Assembly: GCA_001782045.1 (NCBI GenBank)
Contig: MFNK01000003.1
Span: 248,001-312,000, forward strand
DNA length: 64,000 bases
Reading direction: 5' to 3'
From: Candidatus Levybacteria bacterium RIFCSPHIGHO2_01_FULL_36_15b
GTDB taxonomy: Bacteria > Patescibacteria > Microgenomatia > Levybacterales > UBA12049
A program made the position numbers and the translations under genes. The first letter of the stretch is position 1, and every line of letters begins with the position of its first letter. The notes beneath the pieces are model-generated. The model had not been told where the DNA came from and searched no databases. It saw nothing but the letters and a program-made list of their open reading frames with translations. Below, one piece after another: positions 51,599-60,379 of the stretch.

Positions 51599-53907
51599 TT
51601 GTTAAGATTTATTTTTTCAATTAAGTATTTTTGCAATGAAAAAGTGGATTTCAGTTGGTATTTATTGAGCCAGCCTACCAAATCGTCATAAACCGTGGGT
51701 TGATTAACGTTAATCCATATTTTTTTGTCTTTTTCAAAATCTTGGCTTTTAACGCTACCCAAATCAACAAGCAAAAAAACTTCTTTATTTACCGCCGGAA
51801 GTCTTTCTTTGGAACAACCATCTTCTTCTATGCAGCTAAAACCTATTTTTTTGCCGTTGACGTCTGATATTCCCCTAAAACTCATTATTAAACTTAAGCC
51901 CATGCTTTGACCATAAAATTTATAAGTATAATCGTATAAAGAAAATTTTGTGTTAGGAAATTTTTTTGTTAAATTGTTAATAACTTTTTCATATCCAAAT
52001 CTCGGACTCGGATAATTAATTACAATAAGTATATAAGTCACACTAAACAGAATTATTAGAGCCATAGATAAAACAACAAAGGCTTTGGACAGTCTTATGT
52101 TTAAATTCCAAATTTTATATAAAACAAAAGAACTAAAAATTAATATAAAAGGCAATAAGTAAATTAAATATCCCTCACTTCTTTCAGCTCTATAAAATCT
52201 GTTTATAAAAACAAATAATAAGAATATAAAACCCAATACTAATAATTGTGCAGATACTTTCTTTTTGAATGCATAAAAAAGAAAAAAAACGGAACTTGTA
52301 AAAAATAGAACCAGTCCTAATACTGGAAGTCGTCCTACAACAAACGACCAATATGCAGGAAAGTCCTGAAATAAATAAAGCTTCCAGCTATTTGGAACAT
52401 AAATTCTCCCTACTCCGATTAAAAAGTAATCTAAAATATTTAATGTGTTTGCAAAGCCCTGTTGGCTATCCCAATAAATTATTGGCAAAGACGCAATGAA
52501 AAATCCTGTCAAGGAAAAGAATAATGCTTTAACCTTGTCTTTAACTGATAAACTAGTTATGAAGAAAAGAGCAAGAAAGAATACAAGAAGATTAATTGAT
52601 TGATAATGCATACTTAAGGCAACTCCAACTGATAACCCCATTAAAAATGAGTAGATGTGATTTTTTTTCTTCCAAAGCAGTAAAAAACAAATAATTGAAA
52701 GTGCAGAAAAAGTAGCTACAAAAGTATGCTGACCCAGGCTTAAAGATCTAACTACAAGTTGAGGGGAAAAAGCTGCCAAAATACCCATTATTATTGAAAA
52801 CTTTTCATCAATCAAAATTTTGCCCAAATACATTAACAAAACTACTGTAATAATGCTTGTTATTTCCATCATTACCCATGGAGCTCCTATAAAAAAGGGC
52901 AAAGCCAGATAAGAAAGCATTATAAACCAGTAAAATATAGGACCAAAAACAAATGGACCTGCGCTGCTAAAAGACCCTGTCAGGGGCAGCTCAAGGCGTT
53001 TTATTGACTCTAGAGCGATGATTGCATCTCTACTATCGTCTCCGCCAAGCCCCCATCGCAAAGGAAAGTTCCAGAGCCTTAAAATTGATGCAATTATGAT
53101 AATTACTGCCGCCAAGAATTTGTAAGTACCAACGTATTTTATGTATGAGACTGGAAATCGGAGAGCTGAAACAAAACTGAATAAAAATCCTTGCCACCCA
53201 TCCATAAACCCCTTGTGTCTAAAATATGTCGTAAAAAACCAGTGAGCAGGTCTGACTAGCAAATACATAAAACCGTAGAAAGTTTTCTGTAAAAAGTTCT
53301 TTGTTTTTTGTTCTTCTTTTATTTGGTGGGAATAAAAATTGTTATAGAAATTCCATTTTTTTAAGTAATGCGAAAAATTTTTATAAGGATAATGAAGTAG
53401 CGCTGATTTTAAATACCCTACTTTTCCATCTATTACTGCCTGTTCGTGAACATCTTTTTGTGGCAGTTTTCCTTTACCATTTCTATATAGACGAATTGTA
53501 TAATCAGGGTATTGTCCGCCTTTCATTAAAAATCTTCCCAAAAACCAGTTTTTTCTGGGCATCCAGTAGCCATTGATTTGCTGATGGTTGATTGTTGATG
53601 GTTGATGGTTAAGAATGCTCTTTATCTCCTGCGCCAATTCGGGAGACACTTGTTCATCCGCATCCATTTGTAACACCCAATCCGACGTTGCAATATCAAT
53701 TGCCATTTGTTTATTTATATGGAAGTTTTCTTTATTAGTGGTTATTTTTACTTTAGCCCCGTATTTTTTTGCTATTTCCACCGTTTTATCCGTTGAGGCT
53801 CCATCAACTATTATTATTTCATCGGCAATATCTTTAAAACTTTCTATGCACGAAGCAAGATTTTTTTCTTCGTTAAAAGTTGCTAAAACTACAGATAGAG
53901 TTTTCAT
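51595..53907 (-). CDS. Fusion of a GT2 glycosyltransferase and a GT39-like GT-C membrane domain
   Basis: The 770 residues join two enzymes. Residues 1-250 are a GT2 of the WaaE/KdtX type: SVVLATFNEEKNLASCIESF, EIIIVDGASTDKT, LQMDADEQVSPEL (metal site) and the WFLGRFLMKGGQYPDYTIRLYR segment. Residues 265-770 are a polytopic GT-C unit with external acidic loop GGDDSRDAII (288-297) and about ten helices. Residues 100-110 come from heptamer array D. The GT2 half may make the lipid-linked sugar that the membrane half then uses (inference). It overlaps genes on both sides. Confidence 0.9.
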   Translation of the reverse strand: MKTLSVVLATFNEEKNLASCIESFKDIADEIIIVDGASTDKTVEIAKKYGAKVKITTNKENFHINKQMAIDIATSDWVLQMDADEQVSPELAQEIKSILNHQPSTINHQQINGYWMPRKNWFLGRFLMKGGQYPDYTIRLYRNGKGKLPQKDVHEQAVIDGKVGYLKSALLHYPYKNFSHYLKKWNFYNNFYSHQIKEEQKTKNFLQKTFYGFMYLLVRPAHWFFTTYFRHKGFMDGWQGFLFSFVSALRFPVSYIKYVGTYKFLAAVIIIIASILRLWNFPLRWGLGGDDSRDAIIALESIKRLELPLTGSFSSAGPFVFGPIFYWFIMLSYLALPFFIGAPWVMMEITSIITVVLLMYLGKILIDEKFSIIMGILAAFSPQLVVRSLSLGQHTFVATFSALSIICFLLLWKKKNHIYSFLMGLSVGVALSMHYQSINLLVFFLALFFITSLSVKDKVKALFFSLTGFFIASLPIIYWDSQQGFANTLNILDYFLIGVGRIYVPNSWKLYLFQDFPAYWSFVVGRLPVLGLVLFFTSSVFFLFYAFKKKVSAQLLVLGFIFLLFVFINRFYRAERSEGYLIYLLPFILIFSSFVLYKIWNLNIRLSKAFVVLSMALIILFSVTYILIVINYPSPRFGYEKVINNLTKKFPNTKFSLYDYTYKFYGQSMGLSLIMSFRGISDVNGKKIGFSCIEEDGCSKERLPAVNKEVFLLVDLGSVKSQDFEKDKKIWINVNQPTVYDDLVGWLNKYQLKSTFSLQKYLIEKINLNK
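53582..53609. repeat. In-frame heptanucleotide tandem array D (unit TGATGGT)
   Basis: Four units on the plus strand, three TGATGGT and one TGATTGT, with a looser copy just before. The minus-strand gene reads it as LNHQPSTINHQQ (about residues 99-110) in a loop of the GT2 domain between the metal-site helix and GYWMPRKN. Confidence 0.8.
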
Positions 53908-55556
53908 TATTTATCCTTGCTGTAGGTAGTATAACATGTGAACCTTGGATTGACCTTTATGATACTTTTAATTGAATCTATTTCTTTTTTACCCAAGCCT
54001 TGGGTGTCTTTGAAGGTACTTAAATCCTGGTTTAAAATACGCTTTTGTACAATAAGATCAGTATATTTCTTCTCTTCAATGAGGCTTGATGTATTATCTT
54101 CCATGTATATAAATACCGGTTTTATGAAATCTGAAATGCCAGCATTCGGCTCTAAAATAATAAATCTCAATGGCACGTGATTTTTATCATACGGAAGATT
54201 ATTAGAGTCTACTACCTGTTCTTGACCTGCCCAATACGGAACATAACCATATGTGTTTTTGCCATATGTACTATATAAATATGACCAGAGCACGTTAATA
54301 TATAACGGATTTGTCAAAGCGCATATACTAAATGGCTTACCTTCAGCAGAGATGTATGTGTAATCAATTAAATTCTTCTCATCTTTTAATGTAAAATTTT
54401 GAATACTTAAAAGCTTTATTGCTTTAAAATTATCTGAAACAAACAAGTACATATTAGAAACAAAAACAATAAGAATCCCCAGTATTAGGATGATATTTTT
54501 GGCAGATTTGATATTTACAAGTACATAGGCGGCAAGTATTGATAGTGGAGCAAAAAAAGTTGTATTTATTAATTGAGTCTCATGAACCCCGCTGAATGTC
54601 AAAAATAGTGGAGCTGTTGCGAACAGCCAAATGAAAAAAAAGATTTTAGTTTTAGACACCTTAATTTTAATCCAGGAAAATATTGAAAAAGATATAAACA
54701 ATGCAAATGCAATTGTTGTGTCAAAGGCAAGAAGTGAATAGCGGATAGCCTGTGATATTTTAACTATATACCTATTTATTCCTCCAATTAAATCAAAGGT
54801 TTGCTTGTGGGATAGCACATAATTAAGCAACGATTTTGTCATCATAAAATTCCATTTTAATTCTGCAATTAAATACGGCGAAAAGAGGGCAAACAGTAAG
54901 ACAAAATTTAACAATAATATCCTTAAGCCTATCTTTGGTTTAAAAATCAAAAAATAAACGATGTAGAAAATTAGCTGATAAAATAGGTAAAAATTTGTCT
55001 GGACACTTAATGCAAAACCGATTACCGAGATTGTTAAGCCAATGTTTTTCTTTTGGAAAATAAATATTGCAAGCCCGATAAAAAACAATAACGATGCTAT
55101 TCCCATAGGGGATGCATTAGATATAAATTTTGAGAAATTTATCTGCTCATAAGAAACTGCCCAGAAAAAAGCAGCAAGCAATCCCACTCTCTTATCATTA
55201 AATAAAATGATGCTCGTAAAATATATTAAAAATATTGCGCTGATATTGATAAGTGACAAAAATATTGCAGGAAAATTTGGATTAAATCCGCCTATTAAAT
55301 AAACTATTGCTAGAACGTAGTAAGATAAAACTCCATGAAACACACCCGGTATATCAGATTCCTGTCCTAATAACTTAAAATTCTTAAGGTTAACAATGTC
55401 TAACATTCTTTGTGCATCTCTCGCTTGATCGTAACCAAAAGTAAAATTATCCCAGATATTAAATAGCCTTAAGCACGCTCCAAAGGAAAATATTAACAAG
55501 AGGATAAATAGCGGATTTTGAAACAATTTCTTTATAAATTTTAAATTAATTTTCAT
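53907..55556 (-). CDS. GT-C membrane glycosyltransferase, GT39-like
   Basis: The 549-residue polytopic protein has FGYDQARDAQRMLDIVNLKN (40-59) in the first external loop and SDIPGVFHGVLSYYVLAI after it, the same framework as at 57196 and 50045. About ten to twelve helices are followed by a soluble tail of about 150 residues. It uses a polyprenyl-phosphate sugar by family rule; acceptor unknown. Its stop overlaps the ATG of the fusion gene by one base (TAATG), and its start is two bases from the PTPS-related gene. Confidence 0.86.
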   Translation of the reverse strand: MKINLKFIKKLFQNPLFILLLIFSFGACLRLFNIWDNFTFGYDQARDAQRMLDIVNLKNFKLLGQESDIPGVFHGVLSYYVLAIVYLIGGFNPNFPAIFLSLINISAIFLIYFTSIILFNDKRVGLLAAFFWAVSYEQINFSKFISNASPMGIASLLFFIGLAIFIFQKKNIGLTISVIGFALSVQTNFYLFYQLIFYIVYFLIFKPKIGLRILLLNFVLLFALFSPYLIAELKWNFMMTKSLLNYVLSHKQTFDLIGGINRYIVKISQAIRYSLLAFDTTIAFALFISFSIFSWIKIKVSKTKIFFFIWLFATAPLFLTFSGVHETQLINTTFFAPLSILAAYVLVNIKSAKNIILILGILIVFVSNMYLFVSDNFKAIKLLSIQNFTLKDEKNLIDYTYISAEGKPFSICALTNPLYINVLWSYLYSTYGKNTYGYVPYWAGQEQVVDSNNLPYDKNHVPLRFIILEPNAGISDFIKPVFIYMEDNTSSLIEEKKYTDLIVQKRILNQDLSTFKDTQGLGKKEIDSIKSIIKVNPRFTCYTTYSKDK

Positions 55557-55558
55557 TT

Positions 55559-57199
55559 CTATTTTATTTTCCTAACTTTTGAATATATAAAAAGTGAAAA
55601 GATAGAAATCAAAGATAATAGAGATATTATATTCGATATCATTCTTAATTTTGTTTCCTCAAATCTTGCAACGGTTTCATAGCTACCCTTATTTAGAAAG
55701 AAAGTCATAATTCCTTGATAATCTTTATTTTGGAAATAAACTTCAACAGGTAAATTATTTGCTGTTATTTTCCAGCCGGGAAAGTACAGCGTATTTTCCC
55801 TAAAAAGTGTTTTTGCATCTACTTTAATTTGATATTTGTGATATGTAGAACTTCTTTCAATCTCCTCAATTTCGGCATACCCATCTATAATTTCTAAATG
55901 GGCACTGGGCCGATGCTCCATAAATCTTACCGACCAAATTGGAGCACTTTCTCCTGTGTCCGTTGTGCTTTCATAAATCCCGGTATAAAAACTTTCGCTT
56001 TTTTCCTGATAAGCTTTTGGCTTAGCATAGTTAATGCTAATTAATAAAATAATAATGATGGCGGAGATAGAAACCAGTTTGACGTTAATTTTTTTATTTA
56101 GTGAGTCTAGAAGTAATGCTCCTAATACAGATGTAGTAAAAAGCACCATAGCTAAAAATCTCCAAGGGAATTGAAAATTCTGAAGAATAATTATTTTCGA
56201 CCAAATAAAATTAGAAACCGGAAGCATAATAAAAATTGAAAATATACTAAAAGCAATTAAAATAAGTGCGAGATAAAATTTGTACTTATCTTTTTTACCA
56301 AAAATTAGTACTAAAGGAGAAAGAAGTAATGAAATCCAGGATAAAGGCCCAAATTGTAAAGTAAATTGTCCTGTAATTCCATAACTCCACGGTCCATAAA
56401 TTAATTGTTCAAAATTAACAAACCTATTTATATATGTACCTGCGGTTACAATGTCTCTTAATGTATATTTACCCTCTAAAAGTGCCGGTATCCAAAAAAA
56501 TGCTGATAGCGCAAGACCAAGAATTATTAAAAAGACAAGATTAATAATTAATGTTTTTTTGTATTTAGATAGGTAGATTAATAATAAGGAGTAAAGCAAT
56601 ATAAAAGGCATCAGTATAAGGCTTATGGCGTTATGAGACAGGATTAAAAAGGATAAAGAAAAGCTTCCAAGGATAAAATATTTTAAATCCTGATTTTTAT
56701 ACAACCTGTATATAAAAAAGAGAGTTAATGGAATAAATGGAAATGCAAGATTTTCTCCTACATCACCTCTTACATAAAGATCAACAAACCTATATGGTGC
56801 ATACGTAAATAAAACTGCTCCAAACAAAGCGGCGTATTTAGAAGTAAATTCTCTAAGCCATAAATACATAAAAGGCAAAGACAAAAACATTCCTAGGCCC
56901 ATAACGATTTTTGTAGAATTTACAAATGAAAATCCTAGAAAATGGAAAAGAGAGGCAATATAAGAAGGCAAGGGATATAAAAACATTAAAATTGGATGCC
57001 CATATCCCCAATTTAAATTAGAAGCCCATCGTGGAATTAAGCTTCCTTGTTCAAGGTTTAAATAGAAATTGGCAATTCGTGCAACATGATCCTGTCCATC
57101 GTGGGTTATGGGAAAACCCGAAGGAAGTAGGGCAAGGATTGGAAACAAAGAAAGGAATATTAAAAGTATTTTGAAATGGTGTTTTACTAAGAAATTCAT
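55559..57199 (-). CDS. Membrane protein of the 6-pyruvoyl-tetrahydropterin synthase-related (PTPS_related/YfhO-like) family
   Basis: The 546 residues have a first helix, an external loop with THDGQDHVARIANFYLNLEQG (32-52) and PRWASNLNWGYGHPILMFLYPLPSY, FTYAPYRFVDLYVRGDVGE, then about twelve helices and a soluble tail ending with another helix. Despite the family's name, it is a GT-C-like membrane protein, not a pterin enzyme. Function is inferred as sugar transfer outside the cell. It overlaps the GT39-like gene upstream by four bases. Confidence 0.85.
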   Translation of the reverse strand: MNFLVKHHFKILLIFLSLFPILALLPSGFPITHDGQDHVARIANFYLNLEQGSLIPRWASNLNWGYGHPILMFLYPLPSYIASLFHFLGFSFVNSTKIVMGLGMFLSLPFMYLWLREFTSKYAALFGAVLFTYAPYRFVDLYVRGDVGENLAFPFIPLTLFFIYRLYKNQDLKYFILGSFSLSFLILSHNAISLILMPFILLYSLLLIYLSKYKKTLIINLVFLIILGLALSAFFWIPALLEGKYTLRDIVTAGTYINRFVNFEQLIYGPWSYGITGQFTLQFGPLSWISLLLSPLVLIFGKKDKYKFYLALILIAFSIFSIFIMLPVSNFIWSKIIILQNFQFPWRFLAMVLFTTSVLGALLLDSLNKKINVKLVSISAIIIILLISINYAKPKAYQEKSESFYTGIYESTTDTGESAPIWSVRFMEHRPSAHLEIIDGYAEIEEIERSSTYHKYQIKVDAKTLFRENTLYFPGWKITANNLPVEVYFQNKDYQGIMTFFLNKGSYETVARFEETKLRMISNIISLLSLISIFSLFIYSKVRKIK

Positions 57200-58707
57200 T
57201 GTTCAATTCTTGTTTGTATAACTACTCCACTAGGCAATGTGTAAGACTTGATTATTTTCCCATTTTTTTCTCTATCCCTAAGCCACCATTTTGGCCTATC
57301 CTCGTAACCCGGATCTGGCTCTATTATAAAAAAAGAATATGTAGCATCCTTAGTTTCTTCAGTTGGAAGATATTTATATTTTTTTTCTCCATACCACATA
57401 AATAAATATCTATACGTGTAATCAAAAACTGGGGGAGTATATGCTACAAATTTAAAATCCTTGCCGTTTGCTTCTTTATAGACGTAATCAACCACTGCAA
57501 GCTGATTCCTATACACAGATGCATTACCTATAAATTGTGGGCTCATGAATGACTTTAGTTGTCGTATTGGATCGAAATTAATAATAAATAATAACGACAC
57601 GGCTAAAATGATTAAATATTGATATTTTTCTTGCTTTGGAATCATAAAAAGCGCTAGCGTAAATAATAAAATATAAATAACCGGAAGTCCTACGAGATAA
57701 TGTGGCCACAAAGCTCTGCCAAACGAAATTGTTCCAATAAAGAAAACAATAAGAATAGTAAAGAGTGTGATCATAAATTTTTTAAAAATTTCACTTGATC
57801 TTTTATAAAATAAAATTGCAGATATAACTGTGAAAACAATGAATACCCAAGCAAGTATTTGGTTATTAAAGGTAAGTGAGGAAGCATACATATCAACAAA
57901 GGAATTAACCCTATTTTCTACAAGTTGAGTAAAGGTAATTGGGTCTTCTATCGTATTCTTGCTTGTAATAAATGTTATTAAAGATTTGCTCATCTGAAAA
58001 CCGTGTTTTATTTCAAAAAAAATTCTTGGAGAAGCAATTAAAATCATTCCTAATGCAAATGAAAATATTTGTTTGATTTTGATTTTTTTATAAAGAAGGA
58101 AAAAGAGTGACAGTATGGTACCAATTGTAAATAGAATACCCCAAAGGATTTCTATATCTATATTTAATGCAAGCAAGATCCCAAGAAAAAAGAAATATCT
58201 TAAATCTTTTTTTTCAAATTTATAGATTTTATATAAGCAATAAAGCGTTAACATAACAAATAAAGGCGCTATGTTAGGATTCCAAATCTGAACAGATAAT
58301 GAAACTAAAACAGGAGAAACGCTAACGAATGCGGCAAGCCCCAAGCCTAAAAAAATTCCATCTATTTTTTTTCCTAAAATGTAAGAGACAATAATGGATG
58401 CAACGCCTACTATAGCCATTATTAAAGCAATTCCAGCGGGATCGCCTCTAAAAATAATGAAAAATGGAACGAGCATGTAGTACCACCAAGGACCATAAAA
58501 TACTCCTGGAATTCCGGTCGTTGCGCCTATAAACATTAGATCATGGTTTACTACAATATTCTGCAATGCGAGCATGTCGCGCCCTACGTCATATGTAAAC
58601 GCAAAAGAATTAGTTAGTACTCCTTGAAGCCTTAAAAAAGAACCAACAATAACTAAAAGAAATAAAATTACCAGTTCTTTTTTAAAAATAATTTTTTTAA
58701 AGTCCAT
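57196..58707 (-). CDS. GT-C membrane glycosyltransferase, GT39-like
   Basis: About 503 residues from the ATG at 58705-58707; a TTG at 58725 would add six residues and overlap the upstream gene, but the ATG is more likely. The first loop has FTYDVGRDMLALQNIVVNHD (37-56) and ATTGIPGVFYGPWWYYMLVPFF, closely like 53907 and 50045. About ten helices and a soluble tail follow. Function as for the other GT39-like proteins: transfer from a polyprenyl-phosphate sugar outside the membrane. Confidence 0.86.
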   Translation of the reverse strand: MDFKKIIFKKELVILFLLVIVGSFLRLQGVLTNSFAFTYDVGRDMLALQNIVVNHDLMFIGATTGIPGVFYGPWWYYMLVPFFIIFRGDPAGIALIMAIVGVASIIVSYILGKKIDGIFLGLGLAAFVSVSPVLVSLSVQIWNPNIAPLFVMLTLYCLYKIYKFEKKDLRYFFFLGILLALNIDIEILWGILFTIGTILSLFFLLYKKIKIKQIFSFALGMILIASPRIFFEIKHGFQMSKSLITFITSKNTIEDPITFTQLVENRVNSFVDMYASSLTFNNQILAWVFIVFTVISAILFYKRSSEIFKKFMITLFTILIVFFIGTISFGRALWPHYLVGLPVIYILLFTLALFMIPKQEKYQYLIILAVSLLFIINFDPIRQLKSFMSPQFIGNASVYRNQLAVVDYVYKEANGKDFKFVAYTPPVFDYTYRYLFMWYGEKKYKYLPTEETKDATYSFFIIEPDPGYEDRPKWWLRDREKNGKIIKSYTLPSGVVIQTRIEQ

Positions 58708-58711
58708 AAGC

Positions 58712-60379
58712 TTAGGTACCTGCAACTCTAATTACCGGCGTGCCGTCGAGGTTATAAATAGTTTTTATTTCAGTGCCACTTGGAATCTCATCAGTATTCC
58801 CTATTAAAAGAGTATTAGGCATTTTAGAATCAGAAGACCAATCAATTGGCCTAAACTCATACTTACCAAAAGAATGGTGAGCTGCGTATCCACCGGCGCT
58901 ATTTTGACCTATCTTTTGATACTGTTCTGGTGGGTACTTTAAATAAAATAAAAAGAACATATATGATTTATCCATCGGCTGATCGTCCGATACAATTATT
59001 TTATCGTATTTAGTATCTAAAGCCATAGCAATGTCAACTGCCTCCTTATAGCCATATTGCCAGTAAAAGGAGGAATAGTAATTCTGTTGAGCAAAATACT
59101 GATTAAGATAAAACATGAAATTAAACATAGCAAGCAACGCAAAGGCACCGGTAAATAAAAGATAGGGAATTTTTCTTAAGTCTTTGCCTTTAGACCAAAT
59201 TAGTAAATTTAGTGCACCAAGTGCTGCAATTATTTGCCACGTGGGTAAGAAATTAAGCGTTCTTACAGCATGAGGAACCTCGGTTGTAACTGATGCAGGC
59301 AATGGAGCGAGTAGAACCCAAGAAAAAAGAATTAGCTTTGTTTTAACATCGATTTTTCCAAATAATAAGAAGTAAATACCAATTAAAATGAGCGGCAATT
59401 CAAATAAATACAGCATTCCCATATTTGGTGCATGATGTCTTGCAATATCGCCTTTTAAAAATAGCCAGTTTGGGTCAAAATGTGAGATATATCCTGACAC
59501 CATAGTTTTTGCATAAACTATTCTTCTGTTATCCAGGATTAAGCCTAATTTATCATTGCGAGCCTTATCTTCCTCAAGTCTTTGAATATTATTTTTTAAA
59601 AGCTCCGTTTGATATGAAAAAATACTTGTTCCTGTAACCCGCAAAAGAGCGGCGCTGTTGGTAAAAATATAAAAAACCATAGGAAACACTAATAGTAATC
59701 CCAATAAAAACGATGAAGATAGATATTTTTTGCTAATAGAAAATAGTTTTTTCCTATAAATTAAGATAAGTGCTAAAACCAAAAGTGGAGTGAAGACCTT
59801 TTCACTTTGATATGCATAAATAGAAAAAGCTGCAAAAGATGCTGCCAGCATTAAAAATTTAGGTTTTTGTAGACCTTTAATAAAAAATAGTACTGTTAGA
59901 ATATTTAATACGGCTCCGACATTTGCTTCAAATCCTACCCTTGAAAATTGCAAAGACCATGGAGAAATAGCCATTAGCATTGCCGATATCAATGCTGTAA
60001 TTTCTAATTTCCAATTTCCAATTTCCAATGAGGTCCTCAATAGTTCCTTAACTAAGAAATAGACGGCAATTACGGAAATAATTCCAAAAATTGCCGATGG
60101 AAACCTAACTGCGAAAGTATTTAGACCAAAAATTAAGACTGATGGAATCGTAAGATATGTATATAATGCGGGTTTATAATCGTCAAACGATCTTAAAACA
60201 ACTGGTAAAAACTTTCCATATTCGTCTTTTCCTGTTTGAATTATCGAATAAGCATTGTATGCCAACGCTGCCTCGTCCCAATCAGGCGAGGGAGGAATAT
60301 CTCCAAGTTGCCAAATTCTTAAAACCCCAGCAAGGATTAATATTGCTGACAAAATAATTAATACTAGTTTTCTATTCAT
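58712..60379 (-). CDS. GT-C membrane glycosyltransferase, GT39-like, with heptamer array
   Basis: The 555-residue protein has PPSPDWDEAALAYNAYSI (29-46) and DDYKPALYTYLTIPS in the first external loop, about eleven helices and a soluble tail. It is a clear paralogue of the next gene at 60376 (PPSLTWDEAAWGYNAYS). Residues about 117-126 (LEIGNWKLEI), encoded by heptamer array E, lie between two helices. The paralogue is about five residues shorter there and lacks the repeat, so the array is an insertion. It overlaps the upstream gene by four bases. Confidence 0.88.
   Translation of the reverse strand: MNRKLVLIILSAILILAGVLRIWQLGDIPPSPDWDEAALAYNAYSIIQTGKDEYGKFLPVVLRSFDDYKPALYTYLTIPSVLIFGLNTFAVRFPSAIFGIISVIAVYFLVKELLRTSLEIGNWKLEITALISAMLMAISPWSLQFSRVGFEANVGAVLNILTVLFFIKGLQKPKFLMLAASFAAFSIYAYQSEKVFTPLLVLALILIYRKKLFSISKKYLSSSFLLGLLLVFPMVFYIFTNSAALLRVTGTSIFSYQTELLKNNIQRLEEDKARNDKLGLILDNRRIVYAKTMVSGYISHFDPNWLFLKGDIARHHAPNMGMLYLFELPLILIGIYFLLFGKIDVKTKLILFSWVLLAPLPASVTTEVPHAVRTLNFLPTWQIIAALGALNLLIWSKGKDLRKIPYLLFTGAFALLAMFNFMFYLNQYFAQQNYYSSFYWQYGYKEAVDIAMALDTKYDKIIVSDDQPMDKSYMFFLFYLKYPPEQYQKIGQNSAGGYAAHHSFGKYEFRPIDWSSDSKMPNTLLIGNTDEIPSGTEIKTIYNLDGTPVIRVAGT
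60001..60028. repeat. In-frame heptanucleotide tandem array E (unit TTTCCAA)
   Basis: Exactly four units on the plus strand: TTTCTAA once and TTTCCAA three times. The minus-strand gene reads it as LEIGNWKLEI. The paralogue next door has no array at this site, so gain or loss within this family is visible directly. Confidence 0.85.
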
